64,000 nucleotides of DNA from Flavobacterium flevense. Its GTDB lineage: Bacteria; Bacteroidota; Bacteroidia; Flavobacteriales; Flavobacteriaceae. The notes under the pieces are model-generated. The model saw only the letters and a program-made list of their open reading frames with translations, ran no database searches and was not told where the DNA came from. Of this stretch, positions 51,728-60,182 are shown in pieces (within the stretch, counting starts at the first letter, position 1; every line of letters starts with the position of its first letter). The stretch lies in assembly GCF_900142775.1 (NCBI RefSeq), contig NZ_FRCC01000002.1, positions 248,001 to 312,000 on the forward strand, given 5' to 3'. A program made the position numbers and the translations under genes.

Positions 51728-52942
51728 CTACTGAATCACTTTAATTCTTGGAACAAGGAAAGCGATAAGAATACCAAATACACCTATAAAAGCAAATGAA
51801 AATCGAAGGCCAAATAATTCAGCAATATATCCTATCACGGGCGGACCCATTAAAAAACCAAGGAAACTCACACTGGAAACAGCGGTTAAGGCTTCACCGG
51901 GAGGAATGGTAGGATGCTTTCCTGCTATACTGTAAAGTGTAGGCACAATGGTTGAAACTCCAAGCCCAACCAGCATAAAACCGATAGTTGAGGGAATTAA
52001 AAAAGGTAAAAATACCGATGTAAAAAGTCCGCCAGAAATTAAGAAACCGCCGGTTTGTATTACTTTTTTTCGTCCAAATTTATTAATCATTCCGTCACCC
52101 AGAAAACGCCCGGTAGCCATCATAATCATAAAAGAGGTATATCCCAAAACAATCAGCGGACCCGGTGCCTGAACAATGTCTTTAAAATAAATTCCGCTCC
52201 AGTCAAACATAATTCCTTCGCTTGCCATAGATCCAAAACCTATAATTCCAAGCCAGATTAAAGTCATATCCGGTTTAGAAAACAATTTTTTCTTTTCGAC
52301 AACTTTTCGTCTTTCTTTGGCTTTAACCAAATATTTATAATTGAAAGCTATAAGTAATACCGTAATTATTCCAACAATAATAAAATGATAGTAAGGTGTT
52401 AATTTTAAAGCCAGCATTGCTAATCCCAGTAAAGCACCGGTAAAGCCGGCAAAACTCCACACCCCATGAAAAGATCCCATGATGGTTCTTTGAAAAAGCT
52501 GTTCCGTATAAACGCCCTGAGTATTAACAGCAATATTGTTCATATTCCCAAAAAGTCCGAAAGCATACAAGCCTAAAGCCAATTGCCAGGCGGAGGTAGC
52601 CAAACCTAAATTAGTCAGGCAAAAAGCATACATACTCAAAGACAAAACTACCAAACGATGACTTCCATAACGGGTGACTAATTTTCCTGAAAAGGGCATC
52701 ATAGTCAATTGTCCCAAAGGAAGTGCAAACAAAATAGTACCTAAGTCGGCATCACTAAGATCGAGTGCCACTCTAATATCCGGAATCCGGCTTGCCCAGG
52801 TTGCAAAACACAATCCCATGCCAAAATAGAAAGAAGCAACAGCAACACGTACTCTCTTTAAATAAGAAAGTTTAGCATTTCTAAAACTCTTCTTGATTTT
52901 TCCCTGTGCTCTAAAGCTTCCTATAAAATTTAATCGTAACAA
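51728..52942 (-). CDS. MFS transporter
   Basis: 404 residues with about 12 membrane helices. Sequence marks are ASFYFGMGLCFATWASRIPDIRVALDLSDADLGTILFALPLGQLTMMPFSGKLVTRYGSHR, the A-motif-like loop after helix 2, and QRTIMGSFHGVWSFAGFTGALLG. It resembles the YbjJ-type branch of the major facilitator superfamily, whose substrates are poorly known. The start is uncertain: the only in-frame start before helix 1 is a TTG at 52942, giving a basic 35-residue N-terminus; other non-ATG starts closer to the helix are possible. A TATTTTTG -7 box (minus strand, 52978-52971) lies 29 nt upstream of that TTG, which supports it. Confidence 0.8.
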   Translation of the reverse strand: MLRLNFIGSFRAQGKIKKSFRNAKLSYLKRVRVAVASFYFGMGLCFATWASRIPDIRVALDLSDADLGTILFALPLGQLTMMPFSGKLVTRYGSHRLVVLSLSMYAFCLTNLGLATSAWQLALGLYAFGLFGNMNNIAVNTQGVYTEQLFQRTIMGSFHGVWSFAGFTGALLGLAMLALKLTPYYHFIIVGIITVLLIAFNYKYLVKAKERRKVVEKKKLFSKPDMTLIWLGIIGFGSMASEGIMFDWSGIYFKDIVQAPGPLIVLGYTSFMIMMATGRFLGDGMINKFGRKKVIQTGGFLISGGLFTSVFLPFLIPSTIGFMLVGLGVSTIVPTLYSIAGKHPTIPPGEALTAVSSVSFLGFLMGPPVIGYIAELFGLRFSFAFIGVFGILIAFLVPRIKVIQ

Positions 52943-53262
52943 AGGCGCTGTGTTTTAGAATTTGAAACCACAAAAATACAAAAAGCAATCGGGACGATGT
53001 ATTAATTAAGTGTTACATCAATTTATTACATCGTTATCGTTTATAAGTTTAACAGATCGTGTACTCAAATGGAACACCTACTTGTCTCCGACAGGCAGGT
53101 AAAACGTATTTTGACAGATTCACTAATACTAATTTGGCTAAAGCCAATAAATAATATCTACAAAAAACCTTTGGCTAAAGCCAAAGGCAATTCAAACCAC
53201 AAATTTGCAGCAAATAATTTGAGAAAATTTGTGGTTAAAAAAAATTTATACGCAAAGAAAAA
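52943..53262. other. 320-bp intergenic region rich in small hairpins
   Basis: Besides the MFS -7 box (52971-52978), it has an ACCTACTTGTC-tcc-GACAGGCAGGT hairpin (53077-53101, 9 of 11 pairs), TTGGCTAAAGCCAA at 53134-53147 and CCTTTGGCT-aa-AGCCAAAGG at 53168-53187. These look like dispersed repeats. The Gfo/Idh gene ends just beyond. Confidence 0.5.
53134..53187. repeat. two copies of a TTTGGCTAAAGCCAA hairpin
   Basis: The palindromic core TTGGCT-aa-AGCCAA occurs at 53134-53147 and, with longer arms (9 bp), at 53168-53187. This is a flavobacterial intergenic hairpin type. Confidence 0.6.
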
Positions 53263-54306
53263 CTACAAATCAATCACTCTTTTTTCGGCACTACTTTGAA
53301 TTGCGGCTTCTATGATTTGCATGACTCGCGCACCGTCCTGAGCGGTAACAGGCTCATCAGTATTATTGATAATCGAATTGTAAACTCCATCAAAAAACTC
53401 ATAATAATTCCCCTGAAGCGTTGGGATTTTTCCATGCATGACGGTACCGTTCATTTCAGTATGTAAAAAACCTTCTTTTTCTAAAGGTTCTGTTCCCCAA
53501 GTATTCAAATTAGGTTTTTTCATTACTTTCAAATCATCTTCCTGCACATCGCCTCTTGGTTTTAAAAACGAACCTTTTTTACCGTGAACTACATACGCCG
53601 GATTAGGTTCACGCACAAAGAAACTTGCTTTTAAACGCACTCTGAAATCAGCATAGTACAACAAAATATCCACCCAGTCATCCACCACCGAATTCTCACG
53701 GGTGATTCTGATATCAGCAAAAACAGCTTTTGGAAAACCAAACAAATACAAAGCCTGATCAATTAAATGCGGCCCTAAATCTTTCAGAATTCCAGAACCG
53801 GAATTCACCGTTTCTTTATGTAGTTTAGGACTCAACAATGGATTGTATCGGTCAAAATGGAATTCGGCTTCCACAATTTCGCCCAAAGCACCGTCTAATA
53901 AAATCTGGCGTACGGTTTTCAAATCACTGTCCCATCTTCTGTTTTGGAAAACAGCTAATTTTAATCCTTTTTCTTTGGCCAAAGCCGCTAATTCCTGAGC
54001 TTCGGCAACAGTAGTCGTAAATGCTTTTTCAACAATGGCGTGCTTTCCTGCTTCCAAAACTCTTTTGGCATATTCAAAATGGGTATCAATTGGGGTGTTT
54101 ACAACAACTAAATCAATTGCGTCGTTTGCTAAAATTTCCTCCAGAGAAGCAAAACTTTTAACCTGCGGATAATCTTCCTGAATTAATTTCTTGCTTCTTT
54201 CCCAGGAACCTAATAATTCAAAACCGGGATGTAGTTCTAAAAAAGGTGCGTGAAATACTTTACCCGACATTCCATAAGAAAGCAAGGCTGTTTTTATTGT
54301 TTTCAT
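53263..54306 (-). CDS. Gfo/Idh/MocA-family oxidoreductase
   Basis: 347 residues. The N-terminal Rossmann domain has a glycine-rich loop variant (LLSYGMSGKVFHAPFLELHPGFELLGSWER), VVNTPIDTHFEYAKRVLEAGKHAIVEKAFTTTVAEA with the conserved EK (K94), and the C-terminal domain has DLGPHLIDQALYLFGFPKAVFADI. Enzymes of this family oxidise or reduce sugars, inositols or biliverdin-like substrates with NAD(P). The sequence does not fix the substrate. Cytoplasmic and monocistronic, flanked by repeat-rich spacers on both sides. Confidence 0.9.
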   Translation of the reverse strand: MKTIKTALLSYGMSGKVFHAPFLELHPGFELLGSWERSKKLIQEDYPQVKSFASLEEILANDAIDLVVVNTPIDTHFEYAKRVLEAGKHAIVEKAFTTTVAEAQELAALAKEKGLKLAVFQNRRWDSDLKTVRQILLDGALGEIVEAEFHFDRYNPLLSPKLHKETVNSGSGILKDLGPHLIDQALYLFGFPKAVFADIRITRENSVVDDWVDILLYYADFRVRLKASFFVREPNPAYVVHGKKGSFLKPRGDVQEDDLKVMKKPNLNTWGTEPLEKEGFLHTEMNGTVMHGKIPTLQGNYYEFFDGVYNSIINNTDEPVTAQDGARVMQIIEAAIQSSAEKRVIDL

Positions 54307-54329
54307 AATTATTTATCTTGTATTTGTTA

Positions 54330-54515
54330 TGCCACGAATGCACTAATTAATCTTTAAAAATCTTTGAGGTTAAATTCACCACAAATTACACAAATTATCA
54401 CAGATTTTTTTAGCCCACGAATGCTCGAACTATTTTAAAATCTTGGTGGTCTTTGTGTGTCATCCTGTCCCGATACTTCGGGAGTCGAAGGACTTTGTGA
54501 CCTTTGCGGTTAAAC
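54330..54515. repeat. intergenic block of degenerate repeats
   Basis: CCACGAATGC appears twice, plus AAATTCACCACAAATTACAC, CTTTGTGTGTC, the TCCCGA-TACT-TCGGGA hairpin (54468-54483) and CTTTGTGACCTTTGCGG. It combines the CAAAG/CTTTG family seen at 11.7 and 36.0 kb with the hairpin seen at 10985-11000. No promoter could be picked out. Confidence 0.55.
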
Positions 54516-55583
54516 CTACTTTGCTCTTTCGTATTGCACAGGCCAGGGAACTTCGGTTTCCAATGCTTTCGCAAAATGTAAAGCTAAGTTAGGATCGCGC
54601 AAGGATGCTCTGGCAAATAAAACCAAATCGGCTTTTTCGCTCGCTACAATTTCTTCTGCCTGATGTGCTTCGGTTATTAATCCCACCGCTGCTGTTAAAA
54701 TTCCGGTTTCTTTTTTAATTTTTTCAGCAAAAGGAACCTGATAACCCGGTTCTACCGGAATTTTTTGGTGCGAAACCAGTCCGCCCGAAGAAACATCAAT
54801 TAAATCGACTCCTTTTTCTTTTAGGATTTTAGACAATTGTATGGATTCTTCAATATTCCAACCTCCTTCTGCCCAATCAGTGGCCGAAATTCGAACAAAT
54901 AAAGGTAAATCAGCAGGCCATTCGGTTTGTACTGCTTCAACAACTTCCATCGTAAAACGGATTCGGTTTTCAAAACTTCCGCCGTATTCATCGGTTCTTT
55001 CATTCGATAATGGCGATAAAAACTGATGGTTTAAATAGCCGTGAGCTGCATGAATTTCGAGCACTTCATACCCAGCCTGCACGGCTCTTCTTGTTGCTGT
55101 TTTAAAATCGGAAATTAATTGTTGGATTCCGTTTTTGTCTAATGCAACAGGTTGAAACGGTTCAGTATCATGATAAGGAATTGCTGATGGCGCCACCGTT
55201 TGCCAGCCGCCGTCAGCAGCAGTCAGCTTTTTATTGCCATTCCAGGGTGAGGAAACACTGGCTTTACGACCGGCGTGCGCCAATTGAATTCCCGGAACTG
55301 CATTTTGACTTTTGATAAAAGCGGTAATGGTTTTTAGTTTTTCGATATGCTCGTCTTTCCAGATTCCTAAATCTTCGGGTGAAATTCGGCCTTCGGGAGC
55401 TACCGCAGTCGCTTCCTGAATAATTAATCCCGCTCCGCCACTGGCACGACTGCCTAAATGCACCAAATGCCAGTCGTTAGCAAATCCATCTAGGGATGAA
55501 TATTGGCACATAGGAGAAATGGCGATTCGGTTTTTAAAGTTAATTTGTTTGATTGATATAGGAGAAAATAATTGGGATGCCAT
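54516..55583 (-). CDS. Old Yellow Enzyme family NADH:flavin oxidoreductase (YqjM/NamA-like)
   Basis: 355 residues, a TIM-barrel FMN enzyme. Marks of the thermophilic-like/YqjM class are C26 and Y28 in ISPMCQYSS, LVHLGSRASGGAGLIIQEATAV, the substrate-binding H178-A-A-H181 in EIHAAHGYLNHQFLSPLSNERTDEYGGS, and VGLITEAHQAEEI. It reduces activated C=C bonds with NAD(P)H; the natural substrate is unknown. Cytoplasmic and divergent from rseP with a 153-bp gap. The ATG at 55583 is the family-typical start (MASQLFSPI). Confidence 0.93.
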   Translation of the reverse strand: MASQLFSPISIKQINFKNRIAISPMCQYSSLDGFANDWHLVHLGSRASGGAGLIIQEATAVAPEGRISPEDLGIWKDEHIEKLKTITAFIKSQNAVPGIQLAHAGRKASVSSPWNGNKKLTAADGGWQTVAPSAIPYHDTEPFQPVALDKNGIQQLISDFKTATRRAVQAGYEVLEIHAAHGYLNHQFLSPLSNERTDEYGGSFENRIRFTMEVVEAVQTEWPADLPLFVRISATDWAEGGWNIEESIQLSKILKEKGVDLIDVSSGGLVSHQKIPVEPGYQVPFAEKIKKETGILTAAVGLITEAHQAEEIVASEKADLVLFARASLRDPNLALHFAKALETEVPWPVQYERAK

Positions 55584-55678
55584 AGATTTTTTGTTTTTTG
55601 AGAAACGTAAAGTTACGCTTCAAAAAGCAAAATGAAAATTATTAACAAACATTTATTATCCAAGCTAATCCTAAAATC

Positions 55679-55709
55679 TTTGCAACTAAAACAGAAAATG
55701 TTACTTTAG
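55679..55709 (+). promoter_or_regulatory. candidate promoter of rseP
   Basis: TTTG at 55679-55682, 19 nt, then TACTTTAG at 55702-55709 (one mismatch to TAnnTTTG). The start codon is at 55737. Confidence 0.4.
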
Positions 55710-55736
55710 CCGAATATAAAGAACAGAAAATTAAAA

Positions 55737-57080
55737 ATGGAAATAATTATCAAGCTTTCTCAATTTTTATTGAGCTTATCATTACTGATTATACTACACG
55801 AATTAGGGCATTTTATCCCTGCTAAATTATTCAAAACCAGAGTCGAAAAATTCTATTTGTTTTTTGATGTTAAATATTCGCTGCTTAAAAAGAAAATAGG
55901 TGAAACTGAATACGGAATTGGGTGGCTGCCACTGGGCGGTTATGTGAAAATCTCCGGAATGATTGACGAAAGTATGGACAAGGAACAAATGGCTCTGCCT
56001 CCAAAACCTTGGGAATTTCGTTCTAAACCGGCCTGGCAACGTTTGATTATTATGCTTGGTGGAGTTACAGTCAACTTCATTTTAGCTTTTATTATTTACA
56101 TTGGGATGGCATTTGCTTATGGCGATACTTATATTGCTATGGACGATTTGAAAGATGGGATTTGGGTAACCAATCCAGCAGTTGAAAAAGCAGGTATTAA
56201 GACCGGAGATAAAATTCTTGCTATAGATGGGGTAAAAGTGGGGAAATTTGATAATAGTATCAATTTAGAAGTCGCCATGGCTAAAGAAATACTTATTGAA
56301 AGAAATGGGATCAAGCAAACTATAAAAACACCTATAGACTTTATTGATCAATTGTCTAAACATGAAAAAGGACTTTTAATTACTCAAAGAATACCTTTTG
56401 TAGTTAATACTTTAACAGAAGATTCTCCTAACACAAATTTAAAGGCAAAAGATATTTTTGTTTCTTTAAATGGAGAAAAAGTGAAATATTTTGATCAAGT
56501 AGAAGGTATTTCAAATAAAAATAAAGGAAAAGAGATTCCTGCCGTAATATTACGTAATTTAAAAGAAATGAAAATTACAATTAAAGTTTCTAAAACTGGA
56601 ATAATAGGCGTAAGACCAGCATTATTAGATAATAATTCTTTAGAAAAATTAGGATATTATAAGGTTAGTACTCAAAATTACAGTTTTTTTGAATCTATAC
56701 CTGTTGGGATTGAAAAAGGAAAAGACCAATTAATCAGCTATGGAAAACAATTAAAAATGATGATTAACCCAAGTACGGGAGCTTACAAAGGTGTGGGTGG
56801 ATTTGCCGCTATTTATAATATTTTTCCAGATACCTGGAGTTGGGAAGTATTCTGGGGAATCACTGCTTTATTATCAATTATGCTAGGTGTAATGAACTTA
56901 TTGCCTATTCCTGCACTTGATGGAGGTCATGTCATGTTTTTATTATACGAAATTGTTTCCGGTAAAAAACCGAGTGATAAATTCCTAGAGAATGCACAAA
57001 TGGTTGGTTTTGTTTTACTTATCACATTGTTAGTATTTGCTAACGGAAATGACATTTATAAAGCCATTGTAGGCAGGTAA
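55737..57080 (+). CDS. rseP: site-2 protease RseP (peptidase M50)
   Basis: 447 residues. The zinc motif H21-E22-x2-H25 in LHELGHFIPAK sits in the first membrane helix and the third ligand is in LPIPALDGGHVMF (about residue 395). There are about four membrane segments, with PDZ domains between (DGIWVTNPAVEKAGIKTGDKILAIDGVKVG and DSPNTNLKAKDIFVSLNGEKV). RseP cuts anti-sigma factors and remnant signal peptides within the inner membrane. Candidate substrates such as FecR-type anti-sigma proteins occur in this genome (partial FecR at 63650), but a link is inference. It is upstream of tRNA-Asn on the same strand. Confidence 0.96.
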   Translation: MEIIIKLSQFLLSLSLLIILHELGHFIPAKLFKTRVEKFYLFFDVKYSLLKKKIGETEYGIGWLPLGGYVKISGMIDESMDKEQMALPPKPWEFRSKPAWQRLIIMLGGVTVNFILAFIIYIGMAFAYGDTYIAMDDLKDGIWVTNPAVEKAGIKTGDKILAIDGVKVGKFDNSINLEVAMAKEILIERNGIKQTIKTPIDFIDQLSKHEKGLLITQRIPFVVNTLTEDSPNTNLKAKDIFVSLNGEKVKYFDQVEGISNKNKGKEIPAVILRNLKEMKITIKVSKTGIIGVRPALLDNNSLEKLGYYKVSTQNYSFFESIPVGIEKGKDQLISYGKQLKMMINPSTGAYKGVGGFAAIYNIFPDTWSWEVFWGITALLSIMLGVMNLLPIPALDGGHVMFLLYEIVSGKKPSDKFLENAQMVGFVLLITLLVFANGNDIYKAIVGR

Positions 57081-57108
57081 AAAAAATCAAATTTTTTTTC
57101 ATTTTTTG

Positions 57109-57139
57109 TTTGCTACATTGAAAAAACGTCTTATATTTG
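57109..57139 (+). promoter_or_regulatory. promoter of tRNA-Asn
   Basis: TTTG at 57109-57112, exactly 19 nt, TATATTTG at 57132-57139. The predicted start is near 57146, leaving about 70 nt of 5' precursor before the mature tRNA. Confidence 0.75.
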
Positions 57140-57215
57140 CAACCGCTAAGAACAAGATATCACATCTTAATTATAGCAAACAAAAACGTTCCTTACGCAT
57201 ATTAAATATACAGTT

Positions 57216-57289
57216 TCCTCCTTAGCTCAGTTGGTTAGAGCATCTGACTGTTAATCAGAGGGTCCTTGGTTCGAGCCCAAGAGGGGGAG
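57216..57289 (+). tRNA. tRNA-Asn (anticodon GTT)
   Basis: A 74-nt cloverleaf: acceptor TCCTCCT pairs with AGGGGGA (one G-U), D-arm GCTC...GAGC, anticodon stem TCTGA/TCAGA around loop CTGTTAA with anticodon GTT at 57250-57252, T-arm CTTGG-TTCGAGC-CCAAG, discriminator G. CCA is not encoded, as is usual for this phylum. Confidence 0.98.
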
Positions 57290-57300
57290 CTTTTTTAGAA

Positions 57301-57332
57301 AGCCATTCAAGCAATTGAGTGGCTTTTTTTTT
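57301..57332 (+). terminator. terminator of tRNA-Asn
   Basis: AGCCATTCAA / TTGAGTGGCT stem (one G-U pair) with a 4-nt loop followed by at least eight T residues, 12 nt past the tRNA end. Confidence 0.9.
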
Positions 57333-57461
57333 GGTTTAAACATTTTGGAATTGTCCGAGTTATTTAATAAAACGGGGATCAAAACAAAAACCTTATATCA
57401 AAAAAAAACCTTCACATCACTGCAAAGGCTTTTTACTATTTTACGTTTTAATAAACTATTT

Positions 57462-58289
57462 TTAATCCGCCAGCAATTTATACGCAATTACATTGTTGTG
57501 GTTAAAGGTAGGGATATACAACATGTTTTCTTTAGGGTTATAACCTAAATCAGCGGTGTTCATTTGTCCCTGTACATCCTGTAGTTTTTTGACTTCGCCA
57601 TTGGCTTTTACATAATAAATTAAGCCCGCCCAGCAGCTCACTATAAAATCACCGTTTTTAAGCTGTTCCAGTCCGTCACCGGATTTTTCAAAACCTTTGG
57701 CAATGACCGTTCTGTTTTTATTTTTATCAATTTTTAATAGTTCTGTATTGGCTAAAACATACAGGTTTTTATTGATCCATTTTAAGCCATTGGCACCGCT
57801 CACGTTTTCTAAATACAGTTCGCTTTTGCCATTTTCTATACGATATATAGTATTGGTACGGGTATCAGATACATAGACAACGCCTTTATCATCAACTGTT
57901 ACATCATTCAGGAAAACAGTATTCTCAATTTCCATTTTATTAATGATTTTTCCACTGGGAATATCAATACTGATAACAGCAGTGATATCAGCCACAAAAA
58001 GCGTGTTTTTAAAACGAGCCAGACCTTTTGGCGCATTCAAACCTTCTACCCATTTTTCGTTGCTTATCGAGCCATCTGTATTCAGAATGGCGACTCCTCC
58101 TTTTCCGTCTTTTACGTTGCCTGCTCCATCAATCAGACTCACATATAGTTTGTTGTCAGTTGCACTGTAAAGCACTGATTCGGGCACTGGCAGTTTATTG
58201 CTTTCCCAAATGGATTTTGAAAGTTGTTGGGCATTAGTCGTCAGATTCAACAGCAAAAAAGCGGATAGTGTTAAAAATTTATATTTCAT
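57462..58289 (-). CDS. secreted SMP-30/gluconolactonase-like beta-propeller protein
   Basis: 275 residues from the ATG at 58289 (MKYKFLTLSAFLLLNLTTNAQ, a clear signal peptide). A TTG nine bases upstream is unlikely. The mature protein is a six-bladed propeller of the SMP-30/LRE type: PESVLYSATDNKLYVSLIDG, GLNAPKGLARFKNTLFVADITAVISID, VFLNDVTVDDKGVVYVSDTRTNTIYRIE, SGANGLKWINKNLYVLAN. Glu, Asn and Asp residues at equivalent blade ends could bind the catalytic calcium. It may be a lactonase, or a non-catalytic propeller. It converges with the tRNA and lies downstream of the SusC/SusD genes on the same strand, but a terminator separates it. Confidence 0.75.
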   Translation of the reverse strand: MKYKFLTLSAFLLLNLTTNAQQLSKSIWESNKLPVPESVLYSATDNKLYVSLIDGAGNVKDGKGGVAILNTDGSISNEKWVEGLNAPKGLARFKNTLFVADITAVISIDIPSGKIINKMEIENTVFLNDVTVDDKGVVYVSDTRTNTIYRIENGKSELYLENVSGANGLKWINKNLYVLANTELLKIDKNKNRTVIAKGFEKSGDGLEQLKNGDFIVSCWAGLIYYVKANGEVKKLQDVQGQMNTADLGYNPKENMLYIPTFNHNNVIAYKLLAD

Positions 58290-58326
58290 ATTATTCAAAA
58301 TATTGCGTTATACATCATGTTTATAA

Positions 58327-58334
58327 CAAAAGTA
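58327..58334 (-). promoter_or_regulatory. weak -7 candidate for the SMP-30-like gene
   Basis: Minus-strand TACTTTTG (plus CAAAAGTA) about 38 nt before the start codon. No TTG at the proper spacing. Confidence 0.3.
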
Positions 58335-58484
58335 AAATTTATTAAACAATTAGAAAACATCCCACTCCGTTTATCTGATGCTAAAAGAGTCCTATTAACA
58401 ATGAATAGAAAAATTCGTTGCTCAATTCTGGACAAAAACCTCAGATAAAAAAGAACAAAAGCTATTTTTAAACCAACTTTTCTT

Positions 58485-58530
58485 TCCAAAAAAATGCCCC
58501 CAAAAAGTATCTCACTTTTTGGGGGCATTT
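58485..58530 (-). terminator. strong terminator after susD-like gene
   Basis: A 17-bp perfect stem AAATGCCCCCAAAAAGT / ACTTTTTGGGGGCATTT with a 5-nt loop at 58492-58530. On the minus strand it continues into a T-run. It ends the SusC/SusD unit 35 bp past the stop. Confidence 0.95.
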
Positions 58531-58564
58531 GCATTTTCAGACAGCCTGAATTATAAAAACAAGT

Positions 58565-60166
58565 TTATAGTTTTTTATATCCATCATTTTGCTCAAGATT
58601 TGAGTTTGTTAAAATTGCATCATTAGGTATTGGAAACAAATTAAAGTTCACATCATTTGTTGCTGTATGCGAAAACCATGATTTTGTGGAAAACACGCCA
58701 AACCTGATAAGATCCTGACGACGACGCCCTTCTTGCGTAAACTCCCAACCCAGTTCATCAAGAAATCTTCCCATAACAATATCAGCTCCACCCTCAAAAG
58801 TTTGAGAATTTTTATCACGTCTTCCATAATCATAATTACTACCTAGCATCAATTGTGCGTCCGTTACAACAGCTAATGCCGGATTAGTTGTAAATGCCCT
58901 TGCACGAACCTCAGTTACCAAAGCTCCTGCTCCAGCCTGACCAGATCTTAGTAAAGCTTCCGCTTTCATAAGTAATATATCTGCATAACGAAACATCGGC
59001 CAGTCATTACTCAAACGATTAGTAGCACCTATGGCATATTCAAATTTACCCCAACGAAGTCCATCATCTTTATCAGATTCATCTATTGAGGGTACAGAAT
59101 TGGTATAATTAATAGATAAAGCCTCACCGGTAATAGCATATTGTTGACCTGTTATAAAATTTTCCTTTAAGCGAATATCCTCAGGATTATAAGAGTTTAT
59201 AAACTGCGGTATTGCACAAACACCGCCCCATGGTGAATTAGTAAACTGATACGTTCTTTGATTATCACTTGCTAAAGTATACATATGAAAGTCAAATGCA
59301 TTCCAATCTTTTACATATTTCTCATCAAAAGGAAGCGCAAAAATTATTTCGGTTGAATTTTGATTTTCAGTAATAAAAACATTTTTTTGATTGGCCTCTA
59401 AAGAATAATGACCTGATTCTATTACATTATCACATGCTGCAATACACTCTGCCCACATGGCCTGACCACGCCATACCTGAGCATTCAGATACATTTTAGC
59501 CAATAGCGTATTGGCAACCCATTTATTTATACGTCCATAATAAAGACCTCTTGGAGTTTCGGATAAAAGTTCAATATTATCTTTAATTTCTTTTACTATA
59601 AAATCAAATACTTCGCTTCTTTTAGCCTGTTTTGGCAAACTTGTATCACTAAAATCAACAACAATAGGTACATTTCCATATAAATCTACAAGTATGTAAT
59701 AATAAGAAGCGCGGAGTACTTTTAGCTCAGCTATAAGCTCTGCTTTTCTTTCATCACTAACCACAATCTTACCCGTTTCAATTTGGTAAATTATCCTATT
59801 ACAAGTATTAACCCCTTCAAAAGTACGACTCCAAGGCTGTAACACTCCATCATCACTTGAAGTCCAGGTATGCTCATGCATTCTTTTATAAACATAACCA
59901 TCTACCCAACCAATACCGGTACGTGCAGGAAGTACATCCTGATCAGCAGGGAGTTCCTGAGCTCTTACAACTCCATTCCATAACAACATGGTTTTTCTCC
60001 AAGGGATATATGCTGCATTTACTAATGCACTAATATCTGTTTCTGTCTTTGGAGTATAATTTTCTGAAATAACAGATCCATAACTATCATCCACTAAATC
60101 AGTACAAGAAAATGTACTAAATAACATAGCAAAAGTTATTGCTAAAAATATATATTTTGTTTTCAT
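58565..60166 (-). CDS. susD: SusD/RagB-family nutrient-binding lipoprotein
   Basis: 533 residues from the ATG at 60166 (MKTKYIFLAITFAMLFSTFSC, lipobox Cys 21). An earlier in-frame start at 60205 adds 13 residues before the signal and is rejected. SusD-type features are the helical TPR-like scaffold (TRTFEGVNTCNRIIYQIETGKI; ELKVLRASYYYILVDLYGNVPIVVDFSD; KWVANTLLAKMYLNAQVWRG; YADILLMKAEALLRSGQ) and the C-terminal EFTQEGRRRQDLIRFGVF. It caps the SusC barrel and binds oligosaccharides at the cell surface. It follows susC by 16 bp. The glycan is unknown. The symbol marks the family only. Confidence 0.95.
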   Translation of the reverse strand: MKTKYIFLAITFAMLFSTFSCTDLVDDSYGSVISENYTPKTETDISALVNAAYIPWRKTMLLWNGVVRAQELPADQDVLPARTGIGWVDGYVYKRMHEHTWTSSDDGVLQPWSRTFEGVNTCNRIIYQIETGKIVVSDERKAELIAELKVLRASYYYILVDLYGNVPIVVDFSDTSLPKQAKRSEVFDFIVKEIKDNIELLSETPRGLYYGRINKWVANTLLAKMYLNAQVWRGQAMWAECIAACDNVIESGHYSLEANQKNVFITENQNSTEIIFALPFDEKYVKDWNAFDFHMYTLASDNQRTYQFTNSPWGGVCAIPQFINSYNPEDIRLKENFITGQQYAITGEALSINYTNSVPSIDESDKDDGLRWGKFEYAIGATNRLSNDWPMFRYADILLMKAEALLRSGQAGAGALVTEVRARAFTTNPALAVVTDAQLMLGSNYDYGRRDKNSQTFEGGADIVMGRFLDELGWEFTQEGRRRQDLIRFGVFSTKSWFSHTATNDVNFNLFPIPNDAILTNSNLEQNDGYKKL

Positions 60167-60182
60167 TATATGTTTTTTGAAA

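Noticed and set aside
53069..53299. A 76-codon plus-strand open frame in the MFS to Gfo/Idh spacer
   Set aside because: It runs through hairpin repeats (TTTGGCTAAAGCCAA) and into the antisense of the Gfo/Idh gene. No start signal and no family resemblance.
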